A stretch of 64,000 bases of DNA from Cerrena zonata (Eukaryota > Basidiomycota > Agaricomycetes > Polyporales > Cerrenaceae), in assembly GCA_038087015.1 (NCBI GenBank), contig JASBNA010000042.1:124001-188000 (forward strand), in the 5' to 3' direction. Below the pieces are notes generated by a model that saw only the letters and a list, made by a program, of their open reading frames with translations, was not told where the DNA came from and searched no databases. The position numbers and the translations under genes were made by a program. This document shows, one piece after another, positions 56,301-64,000 of the stretch (within the stretch, counting starts at the first letter, position 1; the number at the start of each line of letters is the position of its first letter).

Positions 56301-56855
56301 GATGAATTATCCATTAATAATAGAAATGAGGGTGACGAAAACCTCTTAGATAAGTATAATGATTTGGTACGTGAAAACAGTGATTTGAAATTTAACGTCA
56401 TACCTAATTTAGAAAAACAATTGAATGGACCAAACAGTATTGAAAGACCACCAACATTAAGATCAGTTTCAAATAAACAATTTTCTTTGGTTAGTAGTAA
56501 TGAAAATACTAGTTCACCCAAAAACTCTGATGATATTGAAAGTGAATATGAACAGCTGGAAGAACATTTAGAAATTTCAACCTTAAAATCACAAAGAGAA
56601 GAATTAAGAGAAGCTGTCACTACTTTAACATCAAACCATCAATATGAACTTAAAATTGCTAATGATAAAATTAAAAACTTAGAAAGTAAATTACAAAATC
56701 TCAATTCAATCAATGATAAATTAAGTAGGAGAATGGAAAACGGCAATTCAAGAAGTGGTAATGAAACCCCAGTTTCATTAACTAGTCAACCAATCGGGGG
56801 TAAATTACAAGGCTTTAGCATTGTCTCCCCTACAAAAAAATTCTTTGATGATTGA
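53358..56855 (+). CDS. Large PR[AT]MSL-repeat protein with C-terminal coiled coil
   Basis: 1165 residues, intact. The N-terminal part is Gln-rich. Seven spaced copies of a short R[AT]MSL motif (ARAMSL, PRTMSL, PRAMSL; about 53968-54360) sit in Gly/Pro/Asn-rich sequence. A tandem MMQNG run follows (54370-54480). The middle is Ser/Asn-rich with basic patches (SRSFSLSSKSKNILKRFSKS). The last about 300 residues are coiled coil (LLNELQLVTTELASSIKREV and onwards). R-x-x-S-L repeats suggest multisite phosphorylation. I do not recognise the orthologue with confidence; a cortical or cytoskeletal scaffold is a guess. Confidence 0.85.
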   Translation: MDAGTASTEQARIRQQILMGEQDIDVLSGTSGTAAKAPPAGAYQQQAPLAVHPQQEMTYQQFQQLQAQQQQQLQLQLTNYDLMSPINAGLPQAPGSRKASMTSQSTMNKFFKRKGGGADGFDENAGVDIGDLTNNMSFDDITHIRDRGPYGISGAKTLDSTPFIPTLGSGSGVSGMTGQKNVSNIQYRKQLNHQKKMNLASGARAMSLAGSNPMQQQQFSPNQMMPNDPRTMSLGGFGPGGGVNSGPRAMSLTNGPPPGPRAMSLNNRMGPPPTNGFHPMQNGQMMPGGPRAMSLRSGGMPPQGMPMGPGNPRTMSLTNGPPPTNPRAMSLNNGPNPMMQNGPMMQNGPMMQNGMMQNGMMQNGMMQNGPMMQNGYPQQQPLGSRPTSNGQFMPYGQRPSGLNPYVAGQQQLGMFPPQGPQANHQQSSNDSLMNVVEENEEEKDDENLDADQTSKSNTAPRRKPPASMIESNESGHSLPLSSSSPLRDQSKNDSNDDVIYNFGEESPSVSRKSTLKKSNSMRLRKLDLFNNNSSPSRNQNEDVDISPSFNLKNKGNPRESLIKTDDPEELAHRNEHRNKLNSLGATATSNSSNATSLNKDVFVTASDFNSPNKTPNKNVSANTTTESDDNDTTLKERGSPHDRKPRYKSLVTNTAFSQFRTVSNDSPESNAGSKSSFYSDNDKIPDHHDHEDPLASQHNFSDKSTLTILREIGTPPTANTSNDQHSTNKPEYVKNELMTNPTIEEDSTQSISGNNTERAEKTKSRSFSLSSKSKNILKRFSKSGKRSSVSQHDEFNGDEVLNANDDLNLTSSFALSRRRLSSNNSMNNVPRSPLVSLNQQSGSQPQQTQPQPRPFKFTKEELAVMTSNNDLLNELQLVTTELASSIKREVALENKLKSGNYTYEQSNEDLSKEILEKLKIISELQDKLNNERRLRFISEEHALLLEQGQNPSPLKLNYEKNEIYKQLLVKNDIVNQLQDKLDELSINNRNEGDENLLDKYNDLVRENSDLKFNVIPNLEKQLNGPNSIERPPTLRSVSNKQFSLVSSNENTSSPKNSDDIESEYEQLEEHLEISTLKSQREELREAVTTLTSNHQYELKIANDKIKNLESKLQNLNSINDKLSRRMENGNSRSGNETPVSLTSQPIGGKLQGFSIVSPTKKFFDD
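53968..54480 (+). repeat. Intragenic coding repeats: R[AT]MSL and MMQNG
   Basis: Seven R[AT]MSL units separated by 13-30 residues of Gly/Pro/Asn-rich spacer, then about seven MMQNG or PMMQNG units based on ATGATGCAAAATGG. The second array is nearly identical at DNA level and therefore likely to vary in length between strains. Confidence 0.9.
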
Positions 56856-56939
56856 AGACATTACATCATAAAAAAAAAAAAGCTCTTTTCATGGTATTTA
56901 AAATAAACAGGAACTTTATATATATTCAAATAAATGTAA

Positions 56940-57830
56940 TTAATTATTTACTCTATGAAAAAATCTATTGATCACTTTGCCAACCACCGGGCCCTGATTG
57001 ACAAAAAGTTTAGTATTATCAGTGAAATCCTTGTATTCCCGTTCGGTTATATAGTTCAATCTATAATCTCTATTCAATAATTCTAAAGTCAAATCAGTTG
57101 AGAATTCTGGATGGCCTTGGAACGTTAATATTTTCAAGGGGCCCGATTTTGTTAAGAAGCCTTGAAATTCACATTTATTAGTCGAACCAATCGAAACAAA
57201 ACTCGAGTTATTGTAAGGCTTTGGTAATTCATAAACTATATCTTGATGGGATTCAACCAAGTGGAGCTCTTTGGTTGCAATTGTTTTCTCGTCAAATACT
57301 CCATGGAAAGGGGAGTTTTCGTCATACAAGATGTCAGGGTTGATATCAATTTTAGTGATACCAAGTTCCCAGCCATTTTTAGCATCGTTTCTACCAATTT
57401 TAGCATCCAAGTTTCGGGCAATGATTTGGTGTCCGAAGCAAATCCCAACAATTGGGAACTTTTCGAGATTTAGTAAGAAACCTTTAATAAACGTGTTCAA
57501 TTCATTCAACCAAGGAATGTCAGTTCTGAAAGCATCACTACGTGAGCCAGTAAGGAGAATTCCCTTTATGATACCCTGTTCGATCCTAGCAGTCAAGTCC
57601 TGGAATGTTTTATGTAAGCTCTCCAAATAAATGGAGGCCTCTGTAGCATGGGCAATTTGATATTTGACGCAATCGTAATGGGTAGGACCTAATTCGTTAG
57701 CCTGATTTGCAACCGCAGAACTAAGAACATGGGTAGCATTATCACCAAAGTCCCCAAATCTTTCAGTGATGCCTTCGATTGCAGTATCAAGAACGAGAAT
57801 AGCGATTTCACCAGCAGAATCTTTAGTCAT
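56940..57830 (-). CDS. Class I glutamine amidotransferase-like protein (YLR126C type)
   Basis: 296 residues with the class I GATase fold. The nucleophile is in GICFGHQ (Cys131) and the His/Glu pair in FQGHPEF (His239, Glu241), so the triad is complete. Resembles the stand-alone yeast protein YLR126C, whose substrate is not established. Intact frame; convergent with the MSL-repeat gene. Confidence 0.88.
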   Translation of the reverse strand: MTKDSAGEIAILVLDTAIEGITERFGDFGDNATHVLSSAVANQANELGPTHYDCVKYQIAHATEASIYLESLHKTFQDLTARIEQGIIKGILLTGSRSDAFRTDIPWLNELNTFIKGFLLNLEKFPIVGICFGHQIIARNLDAKIGRNDAKNGWELGITKIDINPDILYDENSPFHGVFDEKTIATKELHLVESHQDIVYELPKPYNNSSFVSIGSTNKCEFQGFLTKSGPLKILTFQGHPEFSTDLTLELLNRDYRLNYITEREYKDFTDNTKLFVNQGPVVGKVINRFFHRVNN

Positions 57831-57911
57831 GGTTGGTTGCTTAAGAACGTTACAGTATCAAACGGTTTTTCGATCAAATTTATACCTGTTTCTCTTCCCG
57901 GGGTATCTTTC

Positions 57912-58095
57912 AAGGCAATAGAATGTCAACTTGAAAGGCAATAGAATATCAGCTTGAAAGGCAATAGAATATCAGCTTGAAAGGCAATAGAATATCAGCT
58001 TGAAAGGCAATAGAATATCAGCTTGAAAGGCAATAGAATATCAGCTTGAAAGGCAATAGAAAATCAAACTGCAAGGCAATAGAGTTACTTCAAGC
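57912..58095 (+). repeat. 23-bp minisatellite, eight copies
   Basis: Units start AAGGCAATAG at 57912, 57935, 57958, 57981, 58004, 58027, 58050 and 58073. Units two to six are identical, continuing AATATCAGCTTGA; the first and the last two are diverged. It begins about 80 bp upstream of the GATase-like gene. The period is not a multiple of three, so it is not a coding repeat. Confidence 0.97.
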
Positions 58096-58232
58096 GACAC
58101 TAACACTAACTCTGGCAACCTGAAAGACAATAGCTTCTTTATAACAACCTCTTCGGGGTAACTGGGAGCCTGGATAAGTAAGGAATTGGACCAGTTTCCT
58201 TATCTTTTAGTACTGGGTTTCACACTAATTAA

Positions 58233-58514
58233 TTGTGGTTATGGTGGTGTACCGGTGTGTTTAGTGCCGTTAATCGACCAGCCCAACGTGAACACCAGGA
58301 CAAGCTGGCAGCTCAAGAGGAAGCTATTGAACTGCCCGGCCGAAGCGACGGAGCTGCTGAAGAATTCAAACATAAGCTCCGGGAAAGGCATTTTGGAGGA
58401 AATTGGATCAAGAGTAAGAAAACGGGGCCCGAAAAATTATCAACATCTTTTTCATTGGGCTTTTTTTCCCAGGATTTTTTTTGGAAGAAAAAAAAAAAGA
58501 CAGGAAATGAGTAG
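58233..58514 (+). CDS. Possible small protein or exon, unrecognised
   Basis: A 93-codon frame whose middle (about 58275-58440) looks protein-like: RPAQREHQDKLAAQEEAIEL, then GAAEEFKHKLRERHFGGNWI and KSKKTG. It lacks the low-complexity look of the surrounding intergenic DNA. The beginning is doubtful, with no ATG context and a W-rich start. A 5' exon or a frame error may be missing. No family recognised. Confidence 0.3.
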   Translation: MWLWWCTGVFSAVNRPAQREHQDKLAAQEEAIELPGRSDGAAEEFKHKLRERHFGGNWIKSKKTGPEKLSTSFSLGFFSQDFFWKKKKKTGNE

Positions 58515-58751
58515 AACTTCAATACAAAGTAGATATACATAGCATAAGAATCAATATAATCTCCAGGAAACTATCTGATTGTGGTTGTATTTGCTTTAGG
58601 AACAGGTAGTTATTGATAATATATTTGTATAAGTTACAAAGGGAAGATTTAGTTTAATTTTCTTTTACAATTTTTTATAATAAATTTGAAATTAGTTGAA
58701 TAGATATTCATTTCATTCTGGAATAAGTGGGTCAGTTACATAAATTGCACG

Positions 58752-59732
58752 ATGGATACTGATCATAATGAACATATAAGTAATCAAGATCAAGCATCGA
58801 TAAATAATCAGAATAATGAACAGAATAACCAAAATCCTCAAACTATTTCCAACTTGTCAGCAGGTCTCAAGTCAGTAAATCTTAGTGATCAACAGCAAAA
58901 TGAGGTTAATCTTAACTTATTACAGCAACAGTTACAAAACGAAGCATCAACTCAGCAACAACAATCAAGAATCAGTCATTTTTTCCAAAATCAACCAACT
59001 GAAGGATATACTTTATTTTCTCATCGGTCAGCACCCAATGGATTCAAAGTGGCCATAATATTATCTGAATTGAATTCTCCATTCAATACCATTTTCTTGG
59101 ATTTCAATAATGGAGAACAAAGAGCACCAGAATTTGTCACTATTAATCCAAATGCAAGAGTGCCTGCTTTGATTGACCATTATAATGAAAATACTTCAAT
59201 TTGGGAATCAGGAGCAATAATTTTATACTTGGTTTCAAAATACTTAAAAGAACATGGCGAATGTCCTCTTTGGTCGGACAATTTAATTGAACAATCCCAA
59301 ATTTCAAGTTGGCTTTTCTTTCAAACTTCTGGACATGCTCCAATGATTGGACAAGCTTTACATTTCCGTTATTTCCATTCCTGTCCGGTTCCAAGTGCAG
59401 TTGAACGTTATACCGATGAAGTTAGACGTGTTTATGGGGTTATAGAAATGGCTTTGGCTGAAAGAAGAGAAGCTTTAATTATGGATTTGGATGTTGAAAA
59501 TGCTGCTGCCTATAGTGCAGGTACCACTCCTTTAAGTCAATCAAGATATTTCGATTACCCCGTATGGTTAGTTGGTGATCGTGCTACAGTTGCTGATTTA
59601 TCTTTCGTTCCTTGGAATAACGTTGTTGATAGGATTGGTATTAATTTGAAAGTTGAATTCCCTGAAGTTTATAAATGGACAAAATATATGATGAGAAGAC
59701 CAGCTGTTATTAGAGCTTTACGAGGTGATTAA
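58752..59732 (+). CDS. URE2: Ure2, nitrogen catabolite repression regulator (GST fold)
   Basis: Holds the GATA factor Gln3 in the cytoplasm on good nitrogen sources. 326 residues. The N-terminal about 75 residues are Asn/Gln-rich (prion-like in S. cerevisiae). The glutathione-S-transferase-like domain follows: GYTLFSHRSAPNGFKVAIIL, EFVTINPNARVPALIDH, ESGAIILYLVSKYL, WLFFQTSGHAPMIGQALHF and VADLSFVPWNNVVDRIG. Intact. Convergent with PTR2, a known target type of this pathway. Confidence 0.97.
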   Translation: MDTDHNEHISNQDQASINNQNNEQNNQNPQTISNLSAGLKSVNLSDQQQNEVNLNLLQQQLQNEASTQQQQSRISHFFQNQPTEGYTLFSHRSAPNGFKVAIILSELNSPFNTIFLDFNNGEQRAPEFVTINPNARVPALIDHYNENTSIWESGAIILYLVSKYLKEHGECPLWSDNLIEQSQISSWLFFQTSGHAPMIGQALHFRYFHSCPVPSAVERYTDEVRRVYGVIEMALAERREALIMDLDVENAAAYSAGTTPLSQSRYFDYPVWLVGDRATVADLSFVPWNNVVDRIGINLKVEFPEVYKWTKYMMRRPAVIRALRGD

Positions 59733-59880
59733 CCCCGACCCAATAAAGATTTATTACTTTTAATGTTTTTCATGTAATACTATATGTATATATATATAAT
59801 CAAATATATAAACGATTTTTTTTTTTTCAACTACATCTTCGTAATACAAAAAATTAATATATTACAGTTATTATACACAA

Positions 59881-61791
59881 TTATCTACCAACGGCACTTT
59901 TAATAGAAGTAACGGCTTCTAAGTTATGATCATCGGTTATGGCAGTAGGACCGACATTTTGAGCTTTAAGTTCTTCTTCATCTTTGGAACGGTCCAATTG
60001 TTCTCTAAAGATTCTTTCTTCTTCCATTTCCTTATGTAAGTTTCTAAATTGGTAAAGGAATAAGAGACCACAGACAAAAGTAGCAATTGCAATACCAGCA
60101 AAAGGCCAAATCAAATGAGGATCAAGTAAAACTGGAGTTAAAGCTTCACCAATGGCAGCCAGGATAGCACTTGTGAAAAGGAAAAGAGCCATAACTAAAC
60201 CTTTCATATGAGGAGGTGATCTAGTATAAGCAAGTTCATAACCAGTGGTCATTGCAAAACATTCACTTGCAGCCGATAAAATATAAACCGAAACTTCTTG
60301 CCAGGCAGTGATATCAGCAACACAAGAACCACCTTCAGAAGCATGATATCCACAAGGAGATAAAGTATAAATTCTATATTGAATAACTGCACCAGCAACT
60401 TGAGATAAAGCAGCTAAAGTAAAACCAAAAACAATTCTGTAAACTGGTTTAAAGTCAATCTTATAACGACGTAAGGTTGGATAAATAAGATAATCTAAAA
60501 TTGGAATAAGAATAATGATAGTTAAAGGATTGAAATTATTGAATAAATCATTTGGAACCCCATCAGTTCTCATTGAACCGGCTTGATTAGTTTCAATGGA
60601 ACCAATACCAGTATCAGCTAAATTATAAATTGGGTAATAAATGAAAATCTTACAAGCATTAACAGTTTGTTTAATATCCAAGACCCATTGATCATCCCAA
60701 CTAATTGCGGTTTCTTTCTTCATATTATAAAATTTTCTACCTCTCTTGATCATTTCTGAAGGACGGGCATATTCCCAAAAGCTACCATTTAAGTGTCTTT
60801 TCAAGAAATTACCACTGAAACTAGTTTTAAAAATTCTCCAAGAATTGATTAAAACTGAACCTTGAGGATGTTCTTTAACTAAACGAGGTTGCAAAGCAAA
60901 TAAAATAACTGGTAAAAATAAATAAACAATTGTTGGAATGAAAAAGGCAAACCAAAAACTCATTCTTCTAGCGATATAAGAAGATGCTAATTGGAAAAAA
61001 GCACCAATATTAATTGCCCAATAGAAAACCAAAGTCATTCTTTCTAAAGATTTTTGACGATCCAAGATGATTTTTTCACCAGAAGGTAATACTTTGACCA
61101 TATCAGTTTGGAAAGGGTATTGATCCATTAAAAGAGGTAATAAATTAGGCTTGATAAACCCAGTACCAAACGCAAGAGTAATAATACCTAAAGCAGTTGG
61201 AACAACCCCATGACCACCAGCAATGACTGAAGGAACAGCAGCAATGATGAACAAAATATGAGAAATAAACCCGGCGAAAACACCAATCCAGATAGCCTTT
61301 AATTTACCAATTTGAGCATCAGCAACAAAACCACCATAAATTGGAACAGTATAAGCAAGAAATTGAAGTAATAAAGTTAAAGCAGAAGAAACTTGAGTAC
61401 CTAAACCTAAAGCACCGGCACTTTGACTATCAGACTTACTGACTGGAGCACCGGTAGTTGATCCTGGAGGTAAAGGTCTTTGAATAAAATTAGCCAAAAG
61501 ACCTTGAACCGAATAATAAGAAGCTCTTTCTGCTAATTCAACCAAACAAATAAGGTAAACCGCATAACTAGCACGGCCCAAAACCCTTCTTAAGGTTTTT
61601 TTTTCATCTTCAGTTGGTTTTCTAAGACCTTGAGGATTATACTCGTCAACGTATTTGGTCGAATAGTTTAAAGGATCATCGTAATTATAAAGCTCCTCTA
61701 AACTAGACGAGGTATAATGAGCATCCTCAATTGAATGGTTGGTTTTTTCATCAATTAATGCAGAATCTGCAACAGCTTCCTTGGTTGACAT
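59881..61791 (-). CDS. PTR2: Ptr2, di/tripeptide proton symporter
   Basis: Plasma-membrane POT/PTR-family importer. 636 residues from the ATG at 61791 (MSTKEAVADSALIDE). Cytosolic N-terminus, about twelve membrane segments, and family signatures: ELAERASYYSVQGLLANFIQ, GGFVADAQIGKLKAIWIG, FGTGFIKPNLLPLLMDQYP and YELAYTRSPPHMKGLVMALF. Intact. Three GATAAG motifs lie upstream. Confidence 0.96.
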   Translation of the reverse strand: MSTKEAVADSALIDEKTNHSIEDAHYTSSSLEELYNYDDPLNYSTKYVDEYNPQGLRKPTEDEKKTLRRVLGRASYAVYLICLVELAERASYYSVQGLLANFIQRPLPPGSTTGAPVSKSDSQSAGALGLGTQVSSALTLLLQFLAYTVPIYGGFVADAQIGKLKAIWIGVFAGFISHILFIIAAVPSVIAGGHGVVPTALGIITLAFGTGFIKPNLLPLLMDQYPFQTDMVKVLPSGEKIILDRQKSLERMTLVFYWAINIGAFFQLASSYIARRMSFWFAFFIPTIVYLFLPVILFALQPRLVKEHPQGSVLINSWRIFKTSFSGNFLKRHLNGSFWEYARPSEMIKRGRKFYNMKKETAISWDDQWVLDIKQTVNACKIFIYYPIYNLADTGIGSIETNQAGSMRTDGVPNDLFNNFNPLTIIILIPILDYLIYPTLRRYKIDFKPVYRIVFGFTLAALSQVAGAVIQYRIYTLSPCGYHASEGGSCVADITAWQEVSVYILSAASECFAMTTGYELAYTRSPPHMKGLVMALFLFTSAILAAIGEALTPVLLDPHLIWPFAGIAIATFVCGLLFLYQFRNLHKEMEEERIFREQLDRSKDEEELKAQNVGPTAITDDHNLEAVTSIKSAVGR

Positions 61792-62519
61792 TGTTGACAA
61801 TCAAGAATCTTTCTACAAAACTTCATAGCCAATGATAATCCCTCATATATTTATACCGATTCCCCGTCAACACCTGATAATTAACTGATAACACAGTTAT
61901 TTAATTAGAAGGGCACAATTCCAATGAAATCGATGCCGCACTGTCGCACTTCCAAAATAGTGCAATCAAAATGATAAGCCTAAGGTGCAATTGCCTGCAG
62001 AGAGCCGTTTTATATCAACTTTTGACTGATTACGACATCAAGGCAATGGCCTCAGTGTGGATAAGCTGTTTGCCGAAGGCTTGAGCAAGTGTCTGGAGGG
62101 CTGCTACTGCTGTTGTGCTATTCTTGTTGTTGACCTGGTAGACCGTGCATCCGTTCACCTTTCGTTTACTTACTAGTAAGTATTGAATGTTGAAATGACG
62201 GGATGTCAGGATGACAGGAGGTTGAAGAGATAAAAGATAAGGACAAGTTGCTGTCGCCTTTCCCTTAATTTGTTCACCCTAAAGGGTATTATTTACGATA
62301 AAGCGGACATTTTTACGAAGGAATCGAAAGTCAATTTTGTCAATGTCAACCTAGATCCATTTAATCGTATGGCTCTTTGGTGGTTATTTTTAAGGGGACT
62401 TACAATAGATTACTAGAATCGGTAGTCAACGGATATCGTAAATAAGATACAAATGTATCTAACAGAAATCTAAAAAATGGATCGGTATTAGAAAAGTTAA
62501 AAAGAAAAGAATACGGCGA
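61792..62519. other. PTR2 upstream region
   Basis: 728 bp between PTR2 and the phosphatase 3' end. Besides the three GATAAG motifs I see no gene or repeat. Confidence 0.55.
61973..62241. promoter_or_regulatory. Three GATAAG motifs upstream of PTR2
   Basis: GATAAG at 61973-61978, 62060-62065 and 62236-62241, within 450 bp of the PTR2 start. GATAAG is the core recognised by Gln3/Gat1-type GATA factors, which Ure2 restrains. The functional link is inferred. Confidence 0.5.
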
Positions 62520-63905
62520 TTATGAATCGATATCAGGAGCAGTATAATTGGTTGTAGTATAATCCCAGAAGAAGGTTACATCACCAGGGACATCATGGGA
62601 GCCGCATTGTTCAAGGTAGTTTTTACCATTTAATCTTTGATTGACATAATCTTCAAAGCCAGATAAAGAACAAGAGAATCCTGGACCATCTTGACAATGT
62701 TGCAAAGGATAAACGGCGTCATTAACTAAGAATCTCACATATGATTCGTTGCCGCAAGTGTATTTTTCAGTGTATAATCTAGCACCTTGGGGAACAATGG
62801 AAGAATGAACATAAGGATTTGGGAACGGAATATGATCAGTTGGTAAATCTGAACTTGGTTCTAATAAACCTAAAGCACTGTGATATTTTTCAATATCAGT
62901 ATCATGAGTGAAAGATAACCAAATTTTATTTGAAGCTTTATCATCTTTTAATAATTGTAAAGTTGCATTTAAAAACGGAGCACCAATAGTTGCAGTTAAG
63001 TTATTACCAGGACCATGTTCATAGAAATAAGTCAAATCTTGATTATAAGAGTATTTAACGTACTCTTCAGTAGTGAATAAATTACAAAATGGTGAAGTAC
63101 CATTAACGTTAATTTCAAATGCACACCAACTAAATAACTGATAAACATCATCACTAGTTAAATTCAAACCAGGGTTTTCTGATTGGAATCTTTTTAAGAT
63201 AGTTTTCAAATAAGTTTGGTCATATTCATCAACTTTATAATCAAAAGCACTTTGATTATAATCTTTACAACCAGCATAAGGAGTTAATGAATTGGCCCCT
63301 TGGGATCCATCTTCAGTAATTATATTATATTTAACTTTATCATCGGCATAATCATCACCCAAGAAACCTCTAGCAAAGTATTTCGAAGTAAGATGAACTC
63401 TTCCACTATTTGAGGTGAAAATTGGTAAGGTTTCATTGGAGTTGAAAAGTGACTCATATCTTGCTCTGAAATAAGCACCATGTCTTAAAGCATTGGTAGT
63501 ACCAGCATAAGTACCTTCACTGTTTTTTGGATCAGTTTCCTTTTCATAATATTCTTTGTTATGAACAAAATATTCATAATCATTTAAAAAGGATAAATCT
63601 CCCTTATATGTTTGGTTGTATGCTTGGAATTTAGCATAGATTTTTTCAAAGTTCTTACCCAACCCCTTCGATGGATATCTTTCTCCATGTCTCGAAATTA
63701 AATGGGCTTGATCTAACGTACATTGTTGAGGAATTTCACTACTGATCCCAAACCCGTTATGCTGAATATATGGTGCTGCACCTCCAAGATACTTGATAAC
63801 ATTATAATTATCAACCGATGCCTGTTCTGGAACTGCAACATCTTGATAAACACTTTGTCCAACTAATAATAACCCATTGTTGATAATCTTGGATATAGAA
63901 ACCAT
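62520..63905 (-). CDS. Secreted histidine acid phosphatase (Pho5 family)
   Basis: Cell-wall/periplasmic phosphatase of phosphate scavenging. 461 residues, as in S. cerevisiae Pho5 (467). Signal-like N-terminus, catalytic LISRHGERYPSKG (His73) and the distal FTHDTDI (HD) motif. There are many N-glycosylation sequons (NQTY, NVNGTS, NLTA, NESY) and Cys pairs. Only 95 bp of promoter are in the window; they contain a TATATA stretch but no CACGTG Pho4 site. Intact. Confidence 0.93.
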   Translation of the reverse strand: MVSISKIINNGLLLVGQSVYQDVAVPEQASVDNYNVIKYLGGAAPYIQHNGFGISSEIPQQCTLDQAHLISRHGERYPSKGLGKNFEKIYAKFQAYNQTYKGDLSFLNDYEYFVHNKEYYEKETDPKNSEGTYAGTTNALRHGAYFRARYESLFNSNETLPIFTSNSGRVHLTSKYFARGFLGDDYADDKVKYNIITEDGSQGANSLTPYAGCKDYNQSAFDYKVDEYDQTYLKTILKRFQSENPGLNLTSDDVYQLFSWCAFEINVNGTSPFCNLFTTEEYVKYSYNQDLTYFYEHGPGNNLTATIGAPFLNATLQLLKDDKASNKIWLSFTHDTDIEKYHSALGLLEPSSDLPTDHIPFPNPYVHSSIVPQGARLYTEKYTCGNESYVRFLVNDAVYPLQHCQDGPGFSCSLSGFEDYVNQRLNGKNYLEQCGSHDVPGDVTFFWDYTTTNYTAPDIDS

Positions 63906-64000
63906 CTTGTCTGTTGTTCATCCATATCTCATCTTCCAACTTGGAATAATGGCAGCTTTATATACTACCAGTCCATCTCATCTGGACTCGATATCCAATT

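Larger units (their letters stand above)
57831..58751. other. GATase upstream / URE2 upstream region
   Basis: 921 bp divergent interval with the 23-bp minisatellite (57912-58095), a possible small coding segment (58233-58514) and the URE2 promoter. T- and A-tracts near 58460-58500. Confidence 0.55.

Overview
The window is nuclear DNA of a budding yeast, most likely of the CTG (Serinales/Debaryomycetaceae) clade. Genes are compact and AT-rich. There is a mitochondrial complex I subunit (NUO51), which Saccharomyces lacks. The few introns carry GTATGT and TACTAAC/CCTAAC signals. At least three in-frame CTG codons sit where Ser is found or fits better than Leu (MOT1, HFM1, MSI1). All conceptual translations described here used the standard code, so CTG positions should probably be read as Ser. 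The species cannot be named from the sequence.

Layout. 0-8.3 kb: 3' part of MOT1, the pyrimidine-nucleotide carrier RIM2 and a Wbp11-like splicing protein. 8.4-12.4 kb: MED8, GDT1 and NUO51. 12.4-16.8 kb: a cluster of Rap1-like sites, a KRE9/KNH1 cell-wall gene, a GT15 mannosyltransferase and EBP2. 17-19.4 kb: ERG20, QCR8 and RPL17 (with intron). 19.4-22 kb: the longest gene-poor stretch. 22-26.4 kb: SWI3 and an unrecognised acidic protein with SUMO-interacting-like motifs. 26.5-33.2 kb: SNU114, RPB4 and YAK1. 33.2-34.3 kb: repeats and a GC-rich island. 34.3-40.7 kb: TIM17, a second KRE9/KNH1 paralogue, TPO5, UTP30 and a palmitoyl-protein thioesterase. 40.8-45 kb: the meiotic helicase HFM1/MER3 with a 5' intron. 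45-52.5 kb: a Cwf18-like gene, ATP4 (intron), MSI1, EFM4 (intron), YRB2, SNP1 and a MAPR-type cytochrome b5 gene. 53-64 kb: a 1165-residue protein with PR[AT]MSL repeats, a glutamine amidotransferase-like gene, a 23-bp minisatellite, URE2, PTR2 and a secreted acid phosphatase.

Functional themes are housekeeping: splicing (Wbp11-like, Snu114, Snp1, Cwf18-like), transcription and chromatin (Mot1, Med8, Swi3, Rpb4, Msi1), mitochondria (Rim2, Nuo51, Qcr8, Tim17, Atp4) and cell wall (two Kre9/Knh1, GT15). URE2 lies next to PTR2, whose upstream region has three GATAAG motifs; this fits nitrogen control.

A major caveat is frame integrity. About 26 single-base frame breaks affect 14 of roughly 35 genes, including essential ones. 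Protein homology continues across each break in another frame, often at a short homopolymer. They cluster at 1.8-12 kb and 35-50.5 kb and are absent after 50.5 kb. I read them as assembly or sequencing indels, not pseudogenes. No clearly novel multi-gene system was found. The best candidates for something undescribed are the SIM-like protein at 25-26.4 kb, the MSL-repeat protein, the GC-rich island near 33.9 kb and a possible small gene near 58.3-58.5 kb.
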